Shown here piece after piece: positions 25,291-34,247 of a DNA stretch of 64,000 bases. Made by a program: the position numbers and the translations under genes. Below the pieces are notes generated by a model. That model was not told where the DNA came from and did not search any database. It was given only the letters and a program-made list of their open reading frames with translations. This stretch comes from Sphingobacteriaceae bacterium (lineage in GTDB: Bacteria > Bacteroidota > Bacteroidia > Sphingobacteriales > Sphingobacteriaceae), in assembly GCA_947460875.1 (NCBI GenBank), contig CANHGR010000003.1, positions 62,001 through 126,000 of the forward strand, read 5' to 3'. How positions within the stretch are numbered: position 1 is the first letter of the stretch; each line of letters opens with the position of its first letter.

Positions 25291-26679
25291 ATGAATTATT
25301 CTACAATTAAGAAAATTGTTGCACTCTCTTTAGTGGGAATAGTCGGTTTAACTACCGCTAAAGCCCAGGATGCACCAAGCTCAACCGCCAAGATATTTGG
25401 TGGAACAGCGCAGTACAGAACCTGGTCGCTCGGAATTAATTCCGGGTTATTAGTCCCTCACGTAATAATCGGGGGCACAAATGATTATAATACATCGGAC
25501 GCTAGTCTCGGCTATGGTCTTACACTTCGTAAACAATTAGGCCATGCTTTCGGACTTGAATTAGCTGCTTTAAAAGGCCGTCTTTCAGGATCAAATGAGG
25601 CTAATGATGGTGTAACGAACAACAACATCAACAATGGGCCCCCTGTGCTAGGGAGCAACAAATCATTCAAAACTGACCTTAATCTAGCATTATCCCTTTC
25701 CGGAGTCGTTAATGTTGCAACTATTGATTTCCTACGCAGGGAAAATGCTGTAAACTTTCTCGTTAAAGCCGGCATGGGCATAGCCCACTACGCTCCGAGT
25801 TATGTAGCAGCAAGCGGTGTTACAGTAGACTGGACAAACCATGCAGGAGAGTATAATGGTACTGGCACCCGTAAGAACGTACATGAGCTATTTATTCCTG
25901 TGGGAGTTGGTGTGAAGTTCAAAGTATCAGACCGTGTTAACTTTGATTTAGGATACAATATGTATTTCTTAGATGGCGACAATCTTGACGCAACTTATGC
26001 TCCGGCAACTTATGCTCCGGGAAAACCTCTTGCGAAAGATAAGTGGTCTTATGCCTACGCTGGAGTTGAATTCTCTTTAGGATCGACAGCTAAACCAAAT
26101 TTAGATTGGGTTAATCCTGTAGCTATGATGTATGATGAATTGAACGATCCTACATTACGTCAGGAACTTGAAGCATTGAAAGGAAGAGTTAGCACTTTAG
26201 AAACTACTGTTGCTACACTTTCTGCTGACGCTGATGGAGACGGTGTATCGAACAAATTCGACAAATGTGCTGGAACTCCAGCAGGAACTGTTGTTGATGG
26301 TTCTGGTTGCCCAATTAAATTCCCTGAGCCTGTTGCCGCCGCTCCTGCTGCACCAGCTAGCTTCCCTGCTATTCAGTTTGAATTTGATAGCTCTGTACTA
26401 AGAACTTCTTCATATCCTACACTTGATCAATTAGCTTCTTCTTTGAAAGCTGCTAGCGGATCTGTAACGCTTGAAGGACATTCTTCAAACGAAGGAACTG
26501 ATAAATACAATCAGAGTCTTTCTGTTGATCGTTCAACCTCTGTGAAAACTTACCTAGTAAATGCCGGCGTAGACGCTAGCAGAATCAATACAGCAGGTTA
26601 TGGTGAAACTCGTCCATTAGCATCAAATGCTACTGAAGAGGGTCGTATCGCAAACCGTCGTGTTGAAATTAAAAAATAA
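25291..26679 (+). CDS. OmpA family outer-membrane protein
   Basis: The 462-residue product starts MNYSTIKKIVALSLVGIVGL with a signal peptide ending near AKAQ. Residues to about 275 are a beta-barrel-like N-terminal domain. A thrombospondin type 3-like calcium motif (DADGDGVSNKFDKC) links it to a C-terminal OmpA peptidoglycan-binding domain with IQFEFDSSVLRTSSYPTLD, LEGHSSNEGTDKYNQSLS and NRRVEI. It would anchor the outer membrane to peptidoglycan and is probably abundant, given the strong promoter and terminator. A 15 bp tandem duplication at 25990-26019 encodes ATYAPATYAP. The start codon is the ATG after the AAAAAAAAAAGC run; an upstream TTG is rejected because it precedes the signal peptide with charged residues. 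Confidence 0.93.
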   Translation: MNYSTIKKIVALSLVGIVGLTTAKAQDAPSSTAKIFGGTAQYRTWSLGINSGLLVPHVIIGGTNDYNTSDASLGYGLTLRKQLGHAFGLELAALKGRLSGSNEANDGVTNNNINNGPPVLGSNKSFKTDLNLALSLSGVVNVATIDFLRRENAVNFLVKAGMGIAHYAPSYVAASGVTVDWTNHAGEYNGTGTRKNVHELFIPVGVGVKFKVSDRVNFDLGYNMYFLDGDNLDATYAPATYAPGKPLAKDKWSYAYAGVEFSLGSTAKPNLDWVNPVAMMYDELNDPTLRQELEALKGRVSTLETTVATLSADADGDGVSNKFDKCAGTPAGTVVDGSGCPIKFPEPVAAAPAAPASFPAIQFEFDSSVLRTSSYPTLDQLASSLKAASGSVTLEGHSSNEGTDKYNQSLSVDRSTSVKTYLVNAGVDASRINTAGYGETRPLASNATEEGRIANRRVEIKK

Positions 26680-26701
26680 TATCTACTGATTTCAGTAGAT
26701 T

Positions 26702-26736
26702 AAAAGAGCCCCGCATTATTGTGGGGCTCTTTTTTA
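26702..26736 (+). terminator. Rho-independent terminator after ompA-like gene
   Basis: AAAAGAGCCCC (26702-26712) pairs with GGGGCTCTTTT (26723-26733) around a 10-base loop and is followed by a T run. It is a strong intrinsic terminator. Confidence 0.92.
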
Positions 26737-26754
26737 TTTTAGTAAATTGCGTTA

Positions 26755-26889
26755 ATGTATTTCTTTAGAAAAAAAGACCTCAATAGACCTGTCAGCTTTA
26801 ACCTAAAGGTGATGCATTTTATTAATGCCGTTGCAATTATTATATTTTTGGCGGGCTTGATCTTCAAGTTTTTTCAATGGTATCTTTAA
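26755..26889 (+). CDS. Small membrane protein, DUF6728-like (44 aa)
   Basis: A 44-codon frame encodes MYFFRKKDLNRPVSFNLKVM followed by a hydrophobic helix (NAVAIIIFLAGLIFKFFQWYL) that ends the protein. A basic N-terminus, the RPxxxNLKxMHxIN pattern and one C-terminal helix fit the small Bacteroidota family DUF6728 as I remember it; function unknown. It begins 19 bp after the ompA terminator and is followed, four bases after its stop, by ridA, so it likely heads the ridA-recG group. The tight spacing and typical composition support it as a real gene. Confidence 0.65.
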   Translation: MYFFRKKDLNRPVSFNLKVMHFINAVAIIIFLAGLIFKFFQWYL

Positions 26890-26893
26890 GATA

Positions 26894-27271
26894 ATGAAAC
26901 GTATAATCAATACAATGAATGCGCCTAGGCCTATAGGTCCATATAGCCAGGCGATAGAAGTTGACAATCTCTTATTCGTTTCTGGCCAAATTGCACTCAA
27001 CCCGCAGACAAATCAACTTATTATAGATTCAATATCTGGAGAGACGAAAATGGTCATGACAAATATTGTGGCGATTCTCAGCGAAGCCGGTTATACAACT
27101 GCTGATATCATCAAAACAACCATATTTCTAGTTAATATGTCTGATTTTGAACAGGTTAATGAAATTTATAGTGCCTATTTTAAAGCAGATTTCCCTGCGC
27201 GCGAAACTGTCGCCGTAGCCGGTCTACCTAGAAATGTGAATGTTGAGATTTCCGTAATCGCTAGTAAATAA
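26894..27271 (+). CDS. ridA: RidA family enamine/imine deaminase
   Basis: The 125-residue product hydrolyses reactive 2-aminoacrylate and similar enamines formed by PLP enzymes. The family marks are PRPIGPYSQA near residue 12, VSGQIALNP, the substrate-binding Arg103 in FPARETV, and the Glu118 in NVEIS. Length is as usual. It lies in a tight plus-strand row after the DUF6728-like gene and before recG. Confidence 0.93.
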   Translation: MKRIINTMNAPRPIGPYSQAIEVDNLLFVSGQIALNPQTNQLIIDSISGETKMVMTNIVAILSEAGYTTADIIKTTIFLVNMSDFEQVNEIYSAYFKADFPARETVAVAGLPRNVNVEISVIASK

Positions 27272-27297
27272 CCACTCCTGGGCAAGAATTAAAATAG

Positions 27298-29403
27298 TTG
27301 ACTAACCAGACTCTAATAACGCCTATTGAATACCTTAAAGGTGTCGGACCACATCGTGCAGATGTGCTGAGAAAAGAGTTAGCAATACACAATTATCAAG
27401 ACCTACTTCAACACTATCCATTTAGATATATTGATCGAACAAAATTTTATAAAATTAGTGAACTAAATGATGACCTGCCAGCGATCCAGCTAATAGCGAG
27501 GATTGTAACGGTAGAGACCGTCGGCGAAAAGAACAAAAAAAGATTAATTGCTCAGATAAAAGATGATACTGGCTCAATGGAACTTGTGTGGTTCCAAGCA
27601 ATTAAATGGTTAGAAAAAACAATAAAACCAGGATTGGTTTTTATCGTATTTGGCAAGCCAAGCACTTTTAACAATAAAACAACTATCTCTCACCCAGAAA
27701 TGGAACTGTTTAACCCCAGTGCGAGGAAAACCGGAAATCTTACACTTCAGCCAGTTTATGGCTCAACAGAGAAACTAAAATTGTTTTCATTAGACTCAAA
27801 GGGTATACAAGCCTTACAGGCTGCCCTTATTGACTCGGTATACGACCAGATTGACGAAACATTACCAATAAACCTTATAAATACTCATCACCTAAGCACC
27901 AAGCGCGAAGCAATAAAAAATATCCACTTCCCCACAGAGCCCACAATACTTAAAGCAGCACTTTATAGATTAAAATTCGAAGAGCTATTTTTCATTCAGC
28001 TTAAACTTCTACGAACTAAGCTGTTGCGAACCCAAAAGTTTAAAGGATTGGTATTTAGCAAAGTTGGTGAGGCATTCAATTCCTTCTATAATAATAGCTT
28101 ACCATTTGATCTTACTCAAGCTCAGAAGCGGGTACTTAAAGAAATAAGGCAAGACACGCAGCGAAATAGCCAAATGAATAGGCTTTTACAAGGCGATGTA
28201 GGAAGCGGGAAAACAGTAGTTGCCTTGATGAGTATGCTTATCGCGATAGATAATGGATATCAAGCCTGTATCATGGCTCCGACAGAGATTTTAGCCCAAC
28301 AACACTATAATTCTATTTGCCAGCTAATGGGCGATGGACGCATTAAAATAGCGTTATTAACCGGTTCTGTGAAGAAGAAAGATCGTAAAGTCTTACATGA
28401 AAATCTCGAATCTGGTGCGCTAAATATTCTGATTGGCACACATGCCTTGATTGAAGACGCAGTACAGTTTAACAATTTAGGCCTTGTGGTTATCGATGAG
28501 CAACATCGCTTTGGAGTTGAACAGCGTTCAAAACTTTGGCGAAAAAGTAAAATACCTCCTCATATACTGGTGATGACGGCCACGCCGATCCCTAGGACCT
28601 TAGCGATGACATTGTATGGTGATCTGGATGTTTCAGTAATAGATGAGCTTCCTGCAGGGAGAATGCCCATCAAGACTATCCACCTTTATGAAAGTCAGCG
28701 CTTGAGAATGTTCGGATTTATACGCGATGAAATTGAAAAAGGAAGACAGGTGTATATCGTTTATCCTCTTATTAAGGAAAGTGAGAAGCTTGACTTGCTA
28801 TATCTTGAAGCCGGAACTGAAGCAATATCAAAAGAATTTCCACTACCGGACTACAAAATAAGCATTGTTCATGGTAAGTTATCCTCTAAAGATAAAGAGT
28901 TCGAGATGCAACGGTTTGTAAAAGGTGAAACCCAAATAATGGTAGCTACAACCGTTATTGAGGTTGGTGTTAATATCCCGAATGCAAGCGTTATGATTAT
29001 TGAAAATGCAGAGCGCTTTGGCTTATCTCAATTACACCAATTGAGAGGCAGAGTGGGGCGAGGTGCCGATCAATCCTTCTGTATTCTGATGTCGGGCGCC
29101 AAATTAACTCGTGATGGAAAAATTAGGTTGGAGACCATGGTCAGAACAAACGATGGTTTCGAAATTTCAGAAATAGACATGCAACTGCGCGGCCCCGGCA
29201 ATATTGACGGAACACAACAAAGCGGTTCTCTCGATTTAAAAATAGCCAACTTAGCAGAGGATCAGCAAATCCTAATGGAAGCTCGACATGCAGCATTACG
29301 AATATTTGAAAAAGATCCCACGCTCAGCAGCCAAGAAAACGCCCTCTTGAGAGGGCATTTTGAACAAAATACTGCAGGCATTGGCTGGAATAAAATCTCC
29401 TAA
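27298..29403 (+). CDS. recG: ATP-dependent DNA helicase RecG
   Basis: The 701-residue helicase regresses stalled replication forks and migrates Holliday junctions. The N-terminal wedge domain starts LITPIEYLKGVGPHRADVL; the OB-fold covers about residues 60-150. Helicase motifs are Walker A GDVGSGKT from residue 299, DEQHRFG from residue 400, the TATPIPRT motif III and QLRGRVGRG motif VI. The start codon is TTG at 27298, chosen because the family-conserved N-terminus begins immediately after it and there is no earlier ATG. Confidence 0.96.
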   Translation: MTNQTLITPIEYLKGVGPHRADVLRKELAIHNYQDLLQHYPFRYIDRTKFYKISELNDDLPAIQLIARIVTVETVGEKNKKRLIAQIKDDTGSMELVWFQAIKWLEKTIKPGLVFIVFGKPSTFNNKTTISHPEMELFNPSARKTGNLTLQPVYGSTEKLKLFSLDSKGIQALQAALIDSVYDQIDETLPINLINTHHLSTKREAIKNIHFPTEPTILKAALYRLKFEELFFIQLKLLRTKLLRTQKFKGLVFSKVGEAFNSFYNNSLPFDLTQAQKRVLKEIRQDTQRNSQMNRLLQGDVGSGKTVVALMSMLIAIDNGYQACIMAPTEILAQQHYNSICQLMGDGRIKIALLTGSVKKKDRKVLHENLESGALNILIGTHALIEDAVQFNNLGLVVIDEQHRFGVEQRSKLWRKSKIPPHILVMTATPIPRTLAMTLYGDLDVSVIDELPAGRMPIKTIHLYESQRLRMFGFIRDEIEKGRQVYIVYPLIKESEKLDLLYLEAGTEAISKEFPLPDYKISIVHGKLSSKDKEFEMQRFVKGETQIMVATTVIEVGVNIPNASVMIIENAERFGLSQLHQLRGRVGRGADQSFCILMSGAKLTRDGKIRLETMVRTNDGFEISEIDMQLRGPGNIDGTQQSGSLDLKIANLAEDQQILMEARHAALRIFEKDPTLSSQENALLRGHFEQNTAGIGWNKIS

Positions 29404-29452
29404 GAAAAACGCCTTAAAATTAAATCGATTAAATTTGAAGTAAATCAAGGAA

Positions 29453-30742
29453 GTGTTTAGAATTATTGATGTGAAGAACGATACCCCCGAGCCAGCCAAA
29501 CACGATCCCTACGTCGCTTTACGTTATCCTGAATTTCGGGCATTTGTTGCCATGCGGTTTTTATTCACTTTTGGCTATCAGATCCAAGCTGTTATCATTG
29601 GATGGTTTATTTATCATTTAACAAAAGATCCTTTGTCTCTTGGGCTCATTGGGCTCGCCGAGGCGATTCCATCAATCAGTATTGCACTTTACGGCGGCTA
29701 CGTGGCAGATAAATCTGATAAAAAAGTACTGCTGAAGTGGATTTTAGCGGCTATGTTTATTTGTTCGGGGGCTTTATTATATGTAACAATGCCTTCGCTT
29801 GTCAATGATTGGGGACAAAAGAATATTATTCTGATTATTTATGTCATCATTTTTTGTTCCGGAATAGCCAGAGGTTTTCTTGCTCCGACGGTTTTTTCGT
29901 TAATGGGACAAATAATTAAAAAAGAACACTATCCGAATTCATCTACCTGGAATAGTACCAGTTGGATGATCGCCTCCATTATCGGTCCGGCTATCGGTGG
30001 TTTTATCTATGCCTACGCCGGAGTTACAGCAACTTTTGCAGTAGTATTAGCGTTCATTGCATCATCAATCCTCTGCTTACTTTTTATAACGAATAAACCG
30101 CCGCAGTTTGTTCCCAAAGAAAGTATTATGAAAAGCTTGGCCGAAGGAATACGTTTCGTTTTCAATAGCCGAATGCTTGTTGGAGCACTCAGCTTAGATC
30201 TCTTCTCGGTGTTTTTTGGTGGAGCTATTGCCCTAATACCGGTAATTGCGTCAGAGGTACTGCATGTCGGCGCTGAGCAGTTCGGGATGTTAAGAGCGGC
30301 ACCGGCATTAGGAGCAGTGCTAACGATGATCTTGATGGCTCGTTACCCACCCATGAATAAACCATGGAGAAACCTGCTTTTAGCCGTGACGGGTTTTGGT
30401 CTAAGCATTATATGTTTTGGATTGTCGACAAACTTCTATCTCAGTTTGTTCTTTCTATTTTTCGAAGGCGCTTTTGATAGTGTGAGCGTGATCATCCGCT
30501 CAACGATAGTACAATTATTAACACCAGACGAGATGCGCGGAAGAGTTTCTGCCGTTAATTCGATGTTCATAGGTTCATCAAACGAGATTGGCGCATTTGA
30601 ATCAGGCCTAACTGCGAAATTGATGGGAACAGTGCCAGCTGTAGTTTTCGGGGGAACGATGACTTTGTTTGTAGTTACAATAACGTATTTGAAAACAAAA
30701 AGATTGGTGCCTTTGAACCTTAAGCAGATAAATCCGCATTAG
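29453..30742 (+). CDS. MFS transporter (MFS_3/EntS-like)
   Basis: The 429-residue integral membrane protein has about 12 hydrophobic segments and the YPEFRAFVAMRFLFTFGYQIQ start typical of MFS_3 carriers. The inter-helix motif GGYVADKSDKK (loop 2-3) and DEMRGRVSAVNSMFIG (loop 10-11) fit EntS-like exporters. The substrate is unknown. Initiation is at GTG (29453) or at an in-frame GTG six codons later; no ATG precedes the first helix. It follows recG by 49 bp. The ABC exporter gene is on the opposite strand after a decayed fragment. Confidence 0.88.
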   Translation: MFRIIDVKNDTPEPAKHDPYVALRYPEFRAFVAMRFLFTFGYQIQAVIIGWFIYHLTKDPLSLGLIGLAEAIPSISIALYGGYVADKSDKKVLLKWILAAMFICSGALLYVTMPSLVNDWGQKNIILIIYVIIFCSGIARGFLAPTVFSLMGQIIKKEHYPNSSTWNSTSWMIASIIGPAIGGFIYAYAGVTATFAVVLAFIASSILCLLFITNKPPQFVPKESIMKSLAEGIRFVFNSRMLVGALSLDLFSVFFGGAIALIPVIASEVLHVGAEQFGMLRAAPALGAVLTMILMARYPPMNKPWRNLLLAVTGFGLSIICFGLSTNFYLSLFFLFFEGAFDSVSVIIRSTIVQLLTPDEMRGRVSAVNSMFIGSSNEIGAFESGLTAKLMGTVPAVVFGGTMTLFVVTITYLKTKRLVPLNLKQINPH

Positions 30743-30755
30743 GTATTGTCAATAA

Positions 30756-30965
30756 CTATACTGAGCGGTATCTGCCCCAAAATAACTAGAATAAAGAACG
30801 CAGCACAGGTGCAATCAAAATGATCAGGATCCAGAGCAGCTTGGTATTTTGCGGAGCATTATTTAAATACGTTATAAAGCGCGTAAACCTGCATTAAAAT
30901 CACCAAAACAACTATTATCGAACCGAAAAACCCGCTAATATTGCTAAATTTAAAATCTTAGTAGT
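30756..30965 (-). pseudogene. Decayed PLDc_N-type small membrane protein gene
   Basis: On the minus strand one frame reads AILAGFFGSIIVVLVILMQV and continues YALYNVFK to a stop. A second frame, shifted by one base, continues NAPQNTKLLWILIILIAPVL and then reaches an amber codon where a Tyr would be expected before LFWGRYRS. Together they rebuild a two-helix PLDc_N (cardiolipin synthase N-terminal) type protein with one frameshift and one nonsense mutation. No start codon is left. It sits between the MFS and ABC transporter genes. Confidence 0.5.
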
Positions 30966-30976
30966 AAAGATAAGAT

Positions 30977-32728
30977 CTAATACTCTAGTACACGCTCCCC
31001 GATCTGTTGCCTCCACATCGCATAATAAAGACCTTTTTCTTCAAGTAATTCAAAATGCTTCCCTGATTCAATAATAGTGCCTTTCTCCAGTACGTAGATA
31101 CGATCCGCATGCATAATCGTTGAAAGACGGTGAGCAATAAGAATAGTGATATGCTCATCCATGTCAGATACATCTCTGATGGTTCTTGTAATTTCTTCCT
31201 CAGTTATAGAATCTAAAGATGATGTTGCCTCGTCAAAAACGAGGATATCCGGGCGACGCAATAGTGCTCTAGCTATAGAAAGGCGTTGCTTTTCCCCACC
31301 TGAAACCTTTACTCCACCCTCGCCAATTACCGTATCTAAACCATTTTCTGCTCGCGAAAGCAAGGTGTGGCAAGAAGCCTTTTGCATCACTTCGAAACAC
31401 TCTTCATCGGTGGCGTCTGGCCGGACAAACAGTAAATTTTCTCTAATCGTGCCAGAAAATAACTGGGTATCCTGGGTTACAAAACCAATTTTTTCTCGTA
31501 ATTGATCCAAGTCTATCTCCTGATGCGAAATCTGATTGTAAAGCACATCGCCTTCTAAGGGCTGATAAAGTCCGACAAGCAATTTAACCAATGTAGTTTT
31601 GCCCGATCCAGATGGGCCGACGAAAGCAATTGTTTCTCCTTTAGCAACATTAAAGTTAATTCCACTGATGGCATTTTTTGTAGCCGTTCGATGCTTAAAG
31701 CTAACATCTTGAAATTCCAGACTATTTACCCGAGAAATATGCTCAGGTCTTATTGGTTTTACATCGATTGGAGTATTTAGAATGCTCTGAAAGTTTCCTA
31801 GAGAAACTTCCGCCTCGCGCCACGTCAATATCACATTTCCAAGTTCCTGTAAAGGAGCGAAAAGAAAGAAGGAATAGAAAAGAAAAGAGAAATATTGTCC
31901 CGGTGATATTGACCGCTCAAAGATTAGCAATAGCAATACAACTACCATTGTGCTACGAACAAGGTTAACGGTTGTACCCTGCACAAAACTCATACTTCTT
32001 ACATATTTAACTTTTCTGAGCTCAAGTCCGAGAATCTTGTAAGTAGTATCATTTAATCTCTTAATTTCTTGCTTCGCCAAACCTAGGCTTTTAACCAACT
32101 CTATGTTTCTTAAAGACTCAGTGGTTGAGCCTGACAGCGCTGTAGTTTCTGAAACAATCTTCTTTTGAATCGTCTTTATTTTACGGCTCAACAAAACGCT
32201 CACTATGGAAATGATTGGGATAGCCGCAAAATAGACTAATGTCACTTTATAACTTACGGTAATTGAGTAAGCGATGACGAAAATCATTCCGATGATACTT
32301 ACAAAAAGAACACTGATAAATGATGTAATAAATTTCTCGCTGTCTATACGAACTTTCTGAAGAATACCTAAAGTTTCACCACTTCGCTGATCTTCAAAAA
32401 CTTGATAAGGCAGCTCCAAAGAATGTTCTAGACCATCGGTGTACATGCGAGCACCAACTTTTTGAATGATGATATTTGTAAAATAATCTTGAAAGTTTTT
32501 TGCTATCCTCGATACCATCGCAGCGCCTACCGATAATCCAATTAGCATTAACACGCCGTTTGTAAACTCTGACTGACTTAAGGTATCACGCTTTTCTATG
32601 AAACCATCAACAACTCTGCCCGTAATATATGGATCTAAAAGTGAAAATCCCTGGTTAATGGCGGCCAGGAATAGAGCAAGTGCGACAACGCCTTTGTGGC
32701 GACTTAAATAGCTTAAAAGTAATTTCAT
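30977..32728 (-). CDS. ABC exporter, fused permease and ATPase
   Basis: The 583-residue half-transporter starts MKLLLSYLSRHKGVVALALF, with a six-helix membrane domain and an ATPase carrying GPSGSGKTT, the signature VSGGEKQRLS, Walker B ILVFDEATSSLD and AHRLS. It resembles multidrug or lipid exporters; the substrate is not evident. An upstream TTG three codons earlier is rejected in favour of the ATG. It is separated from frr by a terminator, so it needs its own promoter. It is the second ABC exporter of this type in the window and shares no adjacency with the first. Confidence 0.92.
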   Translation of the reverse strand: MKLLLSYLSRHKGVVALALFLAAINQGFSLLDPYITGRVVDGFIEKRDTLSQSEFTNGVLMLIGLSVGAAMVSRIAKNFQDYFTNIIIQKVGARMYTDGLEHSLELPYQVFEDQRSGETLGILQKVRIDSEKFITSFISVLFVSIIGMIFVIAYSITVSYKVTLVYFAAIPIISIVSVLLSRKIKTIQKKIVSETTALSGSTTESLRNIELVKSLGLAKQEIKRLNDTTYKILGLELRKVKYVRSMSFVQGTTVNLVRSTMVVVLLLLIFERSISPGQYFSFLFYSFFLFAPLQELGNVILTWREAEVSLGNFQSILNTPIDVKPIRPEHISRVNSLEFQDVSFKHRTATKNAISGINFNVAKGETIAFVGPSGSGKTTLVKLLVGLYQPLEGDVLYNQISHQEIDLDQLREKIGFVTQDTQLFSGTIRENLLFVRPDATDEECFEVMQKASCHTLLSRAENGLDTVIGEGGVKVSGGEKQRLSIARALLRRPDILVFDEATSSLDSITEEEITRTIRDVSDMDEHITILIAHRLSTIMHADRIYVLEKGTIIESGKHFELLEEKGLYYAMWRQQIGERVLEY

Positions 32729-32741
32729 GTAATACAAGAAT

Positions 32742-32780
32742 AAAAAAGGGAATGATGTATCTACCTCATTCCCTTTTATT
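32742..32780 (-). terminator. Rho-independent terminator after frr
   Basis: AAAAGGGAATGA (32744-32755) pairs with TCATTCCCTTTT (32766-32777) across a 10-base loop. Read on the minus strand it ends in a T run and lies just after the frr stop. Confidence 0.88.
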
Positions 32781-32795
32781 TGAAAAATTTCTAAC

Positions 32796-33359
32796 TTAAA
32801 CGGTCATGATATCTTTCTCTTTTACTTCAGAGAGCTTATCAACTCGAATTATATTAACATCCGTTAGCTTTTGAACTTCGGCCTCTCCTACTTTTATATC
32901 GTCTTCTGAAACTCCGTCTGTTTTTAACTTCTTTATTTTTTCATTCGCGTCTTTTCGAATATTGCGGATGGCTATCCTGCCTTTTTCAGCTTCTTCCTTA
33001 ACTCTTTTTACTAAATCGCGACGGCGTTCTTCGGTTAAAGGCGGGACATTCATCCGGATGATTGATCCATCGTTTTGCGGGTTCAATCCGACGTTAGAAT
33101 CAATAATAGCCTTTTCAATAACCTGAAGTAAATTCTTCTCCCAGGGTTGCACGACTATAGTACGAGCATCTGGGGTATTTACCGTACCCACCTGACTTAA
33201 GGGCGTGGGATTTCCATAGTAATCAACCATTATTCCGTCAAGCATCGAGGGCATTGCCTTACCGGCACGGATCTTAGCAACTTCGTTATCACAATGCTCG
33301 ATTGCCTTTTCCATAGTGCCTTTAGCATCGTCTAACTGTTTCTTTATAAGGTCATTCAT
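32796..33359 (-). CDS. frr: Ribosome recycling factor
   Basis: The 187-residue protein splits post-termination ribosomes together with EF-G. The family pattern is clear: [42 protein letters not shown] in the first third, [39 protein letters not shown]-like in the second, and a KLTD helix at the end. Length is normal. It follows pyrH on the minus strand with a 40 bp gap, the common pyrH-frr order, and ends at a terminator. Confidence 0.97.
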   Translation of the reverse strand: [187 protein letters not shown]

Positions 33360-33399
33360 CTTCTATCGATTTATATCCTAAATAGTATGTCACAACAAC

Positions 33400-34107
33400 T
33401 TAACCCTTTACTAGCGTCCCGATATGCTCCCCTTCAGTAATACGAATAAAATTACCCGGCTTGTTCATATCAAATACAATAATAGGGAGATTATTTTCCT
33501 GACAAAGCGTAAATGCAGTCATATCCATTACATTTAGCCCTCTTTCATAGACCTCCTGGAAGGTGATCCTCTCAAATTTAGTAGCGTTTGGATCCTTTTC
33601 CGGGTCAGATGTATAGATTCCATCAACTCGGGTGCCTTTTAGTACCACATCTGCCTGAATTTCAACGGCACGAAGAGACGCTGCTGTGTCGGTAGTAAAA
33701 TATGGATTTCCTGTGCCAGCACCAAATATTACAATTCTGCCTTTTTCTAAATGCCTTACCGCTCTTCGTCTGATAAAGGGCTCGCAAATTTGTTCCATTT
33801 TGATCGCCGTAAGTAATCGCGTTTTCAATCCGATCTTTTCAAGTGCATCTTGTAGGGCCATGCTATTGATAACAGTAGCAAGCATCCCCATGTAATCTGC
33901 CTGTACCCTGTCCATGCCTGCTTTTTCAGCACTCAATCCGCGATAAATATTTCCACCGCCAATCACAACGGCGACTTCAACTTTTTTATCATGCACCGCT
34001 TTAATGTCATTGGCATATTGAGCAACGCGGTCCATGTCAATGCCGTATTGCTTATCGCCCATTAAGGCTTCGCCGCTAAGTTTTAGTAAAATTCTTTTGT
34101 ATTTCAT
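33400..34107 (-). CDS. pyrH: Uridylate kinase
   Basis: The 235-residue kinase phosphorylates UMP to UDP for pyrimidine nucleotide supply. It shows the amino-acid-kinase-fold marks: the opening [26 protein letters not shown] for the phosphate loop, [17 protein letters not shown] for the UMP site, [13 protein letters not shown] and VFDMNKPGN. The arrangement rplM-rpsI-rpsB-tsf then pyrH-frr is the usual Bacteroidota order; here a terminator after tsf separates the two groups. Confidence 0.97.
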   Translation of the reverse strand: MKYKRILLKLSGEALMGDKQYGIDMDRVAQYANDIKAVHDKKVEVAVVIGGGNIYRGLSAEKAGMDRVQADYMGMLATVINSMALQDALEKIGLKTRLLTAIKMEQICEPFIRRRAVRHLEKGRIVIFGAGTGNPYFTTDTAASLRAVEIQADVVLKGTRVDGIYTSDPEKDPNATKFERITFQEVYERGLNVMDMTAFTLCQENNLPIIVFDMNKPGNFIRITEGEHIGTLVKG

Positions 34108-34206
34108 GCGGAAGAAGGTTTGTCAAAAATATTCAATAAAAGCCAGTCGCGAAAGAGATTTATTCAGACCACCAATACTCAATTTAGACGGCCCTTAAAT
34201 AAAGAC

Positions 34207-34240
34207 AAAAAAAATCCTCTCCGGTTTGGGAGAGGATTAA
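34207..34240 (-). terminator. Rho-independent terminator after tsf
   Basis: AATCCTCTCC (34213-34222) pairs with GGAGAGGATT (34229-34238) around GGTTTG. On the minus strand an eight-T run follows. It closes the rplM-rpsI-rpsB-tsf operon. Confidence 0.92.
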
Positions 34241-34247
34241 AATACTA

